In this document: positions 18,378-20,204 of the stretch, piece by piece
Layout of the letters: each line of letters begins with the position of its first letter
Position numbering within the stretch: position 1 is the first letter of the stretch
From: an uncultured Roseateles sp.
GTDB lineage: Bacteria; Pseudomonadota; Gammaproteobacteria; Burkholderiales; Burkholderiaceae
Assembly (NCBI GenBank): GCA_946480605.1
Contig: CAMLKW010000061.1
Location: 1-20,204 of the forward strand
Direction: 5' to 3'
Length of the DNA: 20,204 bases
Program-made: the position numbers and the translations under genes
Notes under the pieces: generated by a model
The model's database searches: none
Told to the model about the DNA's origin: nothing
What the model saw: only the letters and a program-made list of their open reading frames with translations

Positions 18378-18390
18378 AACCAATTGAGAC

Positions 18391-18419
18391 GGCTGCCGGG
18401 ATTACCAGCCCGGACAGCC
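18391..18419 (+). other. Hairpin directly after the receptor gene
   Basis: GGCTGCCGGG pairs with CCCGG and CAGCC, with one unpaired A and an 8-base loop. It lies between the receptor stop and the main terminator. No T tract follows on either strand, so it is more likely an mRNA 3'-end stabiliser than a terminator. Confidence 0.45.
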
Positions 18420-18427
18420 AGATCGGT

Positions 18428-18466
18428 AACCGCGAGTGCAGCCAGAAGCTGCCTCGCGGTTTTTTG
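18428..18466 (+). terminator. Rho-independent terminator of the TonB receptor gene
   Basis: ACCGCGAG pairs with CTCGCGGT and, after one bulged T, GCAGC pairs with GCTGC around a CAGAA loop. Six T residues follow (18460-18465). This is a strong intrinsic terminator for plus-strand transcription, 50 bases after the receptor stop. It ends eight bases before the stop of the convergent dehydrogenase gene. Confidence 0.92.
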
Positions 18467-18473
18467 TTGTCGA

Positions 18474-20204
<1,731 letters not shown>

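Noticed and set aside
15906..18383. 825-codon open frame on the minus strand, antisense to the TonB receptor gene
   Set aside because: The plus-strand frame has a signal peptide, plug and barrel and a strong ribosome site. The minus-strand product is a composition artefact.

Overview
The window looks like a chromosomal segment of a high-GC beta-proteobacterium, most likely Burkholderiales (Roseateles/Leptothrix/Comamonadaceae-like). The evidence is the GC-rich codon choice, the family resemblance of RpoH, AlaRS, GabD and the PA2778/PA2779-type proteins, and the CCA-encoding tRNA-Gly(CCC). This placement rests on recognition only; no search was run.

Layout. Everything from base 1 to 15527 is on the minus strand except one tRNA. 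(a) 1-328: 5' part of rpoH (sigma-32), preceded by a perfect CIRCE operator (380-406) lying across a candidate promoter. (b) 486-8115: a tightly packed five-gene minus-strand run. Reading downstream, it holds a PA2779-like small membrane protein, a PA2778-like lipoprotein cysteine peptidase with TPRs (TTGA overlap), a large YbbP/FtsX-type ABC permease, a MASE1-CHASE-PAS hybrid histidine kinase (ATGA overlap) and a lone CheW. (c) 8257-8330: tRNA-Gly(CCC) on the plus strand. (d) 8346-10118: a lower-GC gene for a stand-alone OLD-family ATPase/TOPRIM nuclease abutting the 3' end of the tRNA, a candidate horizontally acquired anti-phage gene. (e) 10195-13712: a phosphorelay pair, a soluble hybrid kinase (PAS-HK-REC-REC-HPt) whose stop overlaps (ATGA) the start of a REC-GGDEF diguanylate cyclase. 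(f) 13833-18377: a lipoprotein 5'-nucleotidase diverging from a TonB-dependent outer-membrane receptor across a 384-base control region. (g) 18474-19958: gabD-type succinate-semialdehyde dehydrogenase, convergent with the receptor across a strong terminator. (h) 20063-end: 5' end of alaS.

How it works together. Two separate signalling modules are present. One is membrane-bound, co-transcribed with a permease and a lipoprotein peptidase, and ends in CheW. The other is a cytoplasmic phosphorelay that probably feeds c-di-GMP synthesis. The nucleotidase/receptor pair looks like a scavenging unit at the cell envelope. The rpoH operator suggests that the HrcA repressor controls sigma-32 synthesis, linking the two heat-shock circuits. 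The best candidates for something undescribed are the five-gene peptidase-permease-kinase-CheW run and the tRNA-adjacent OLD gene.
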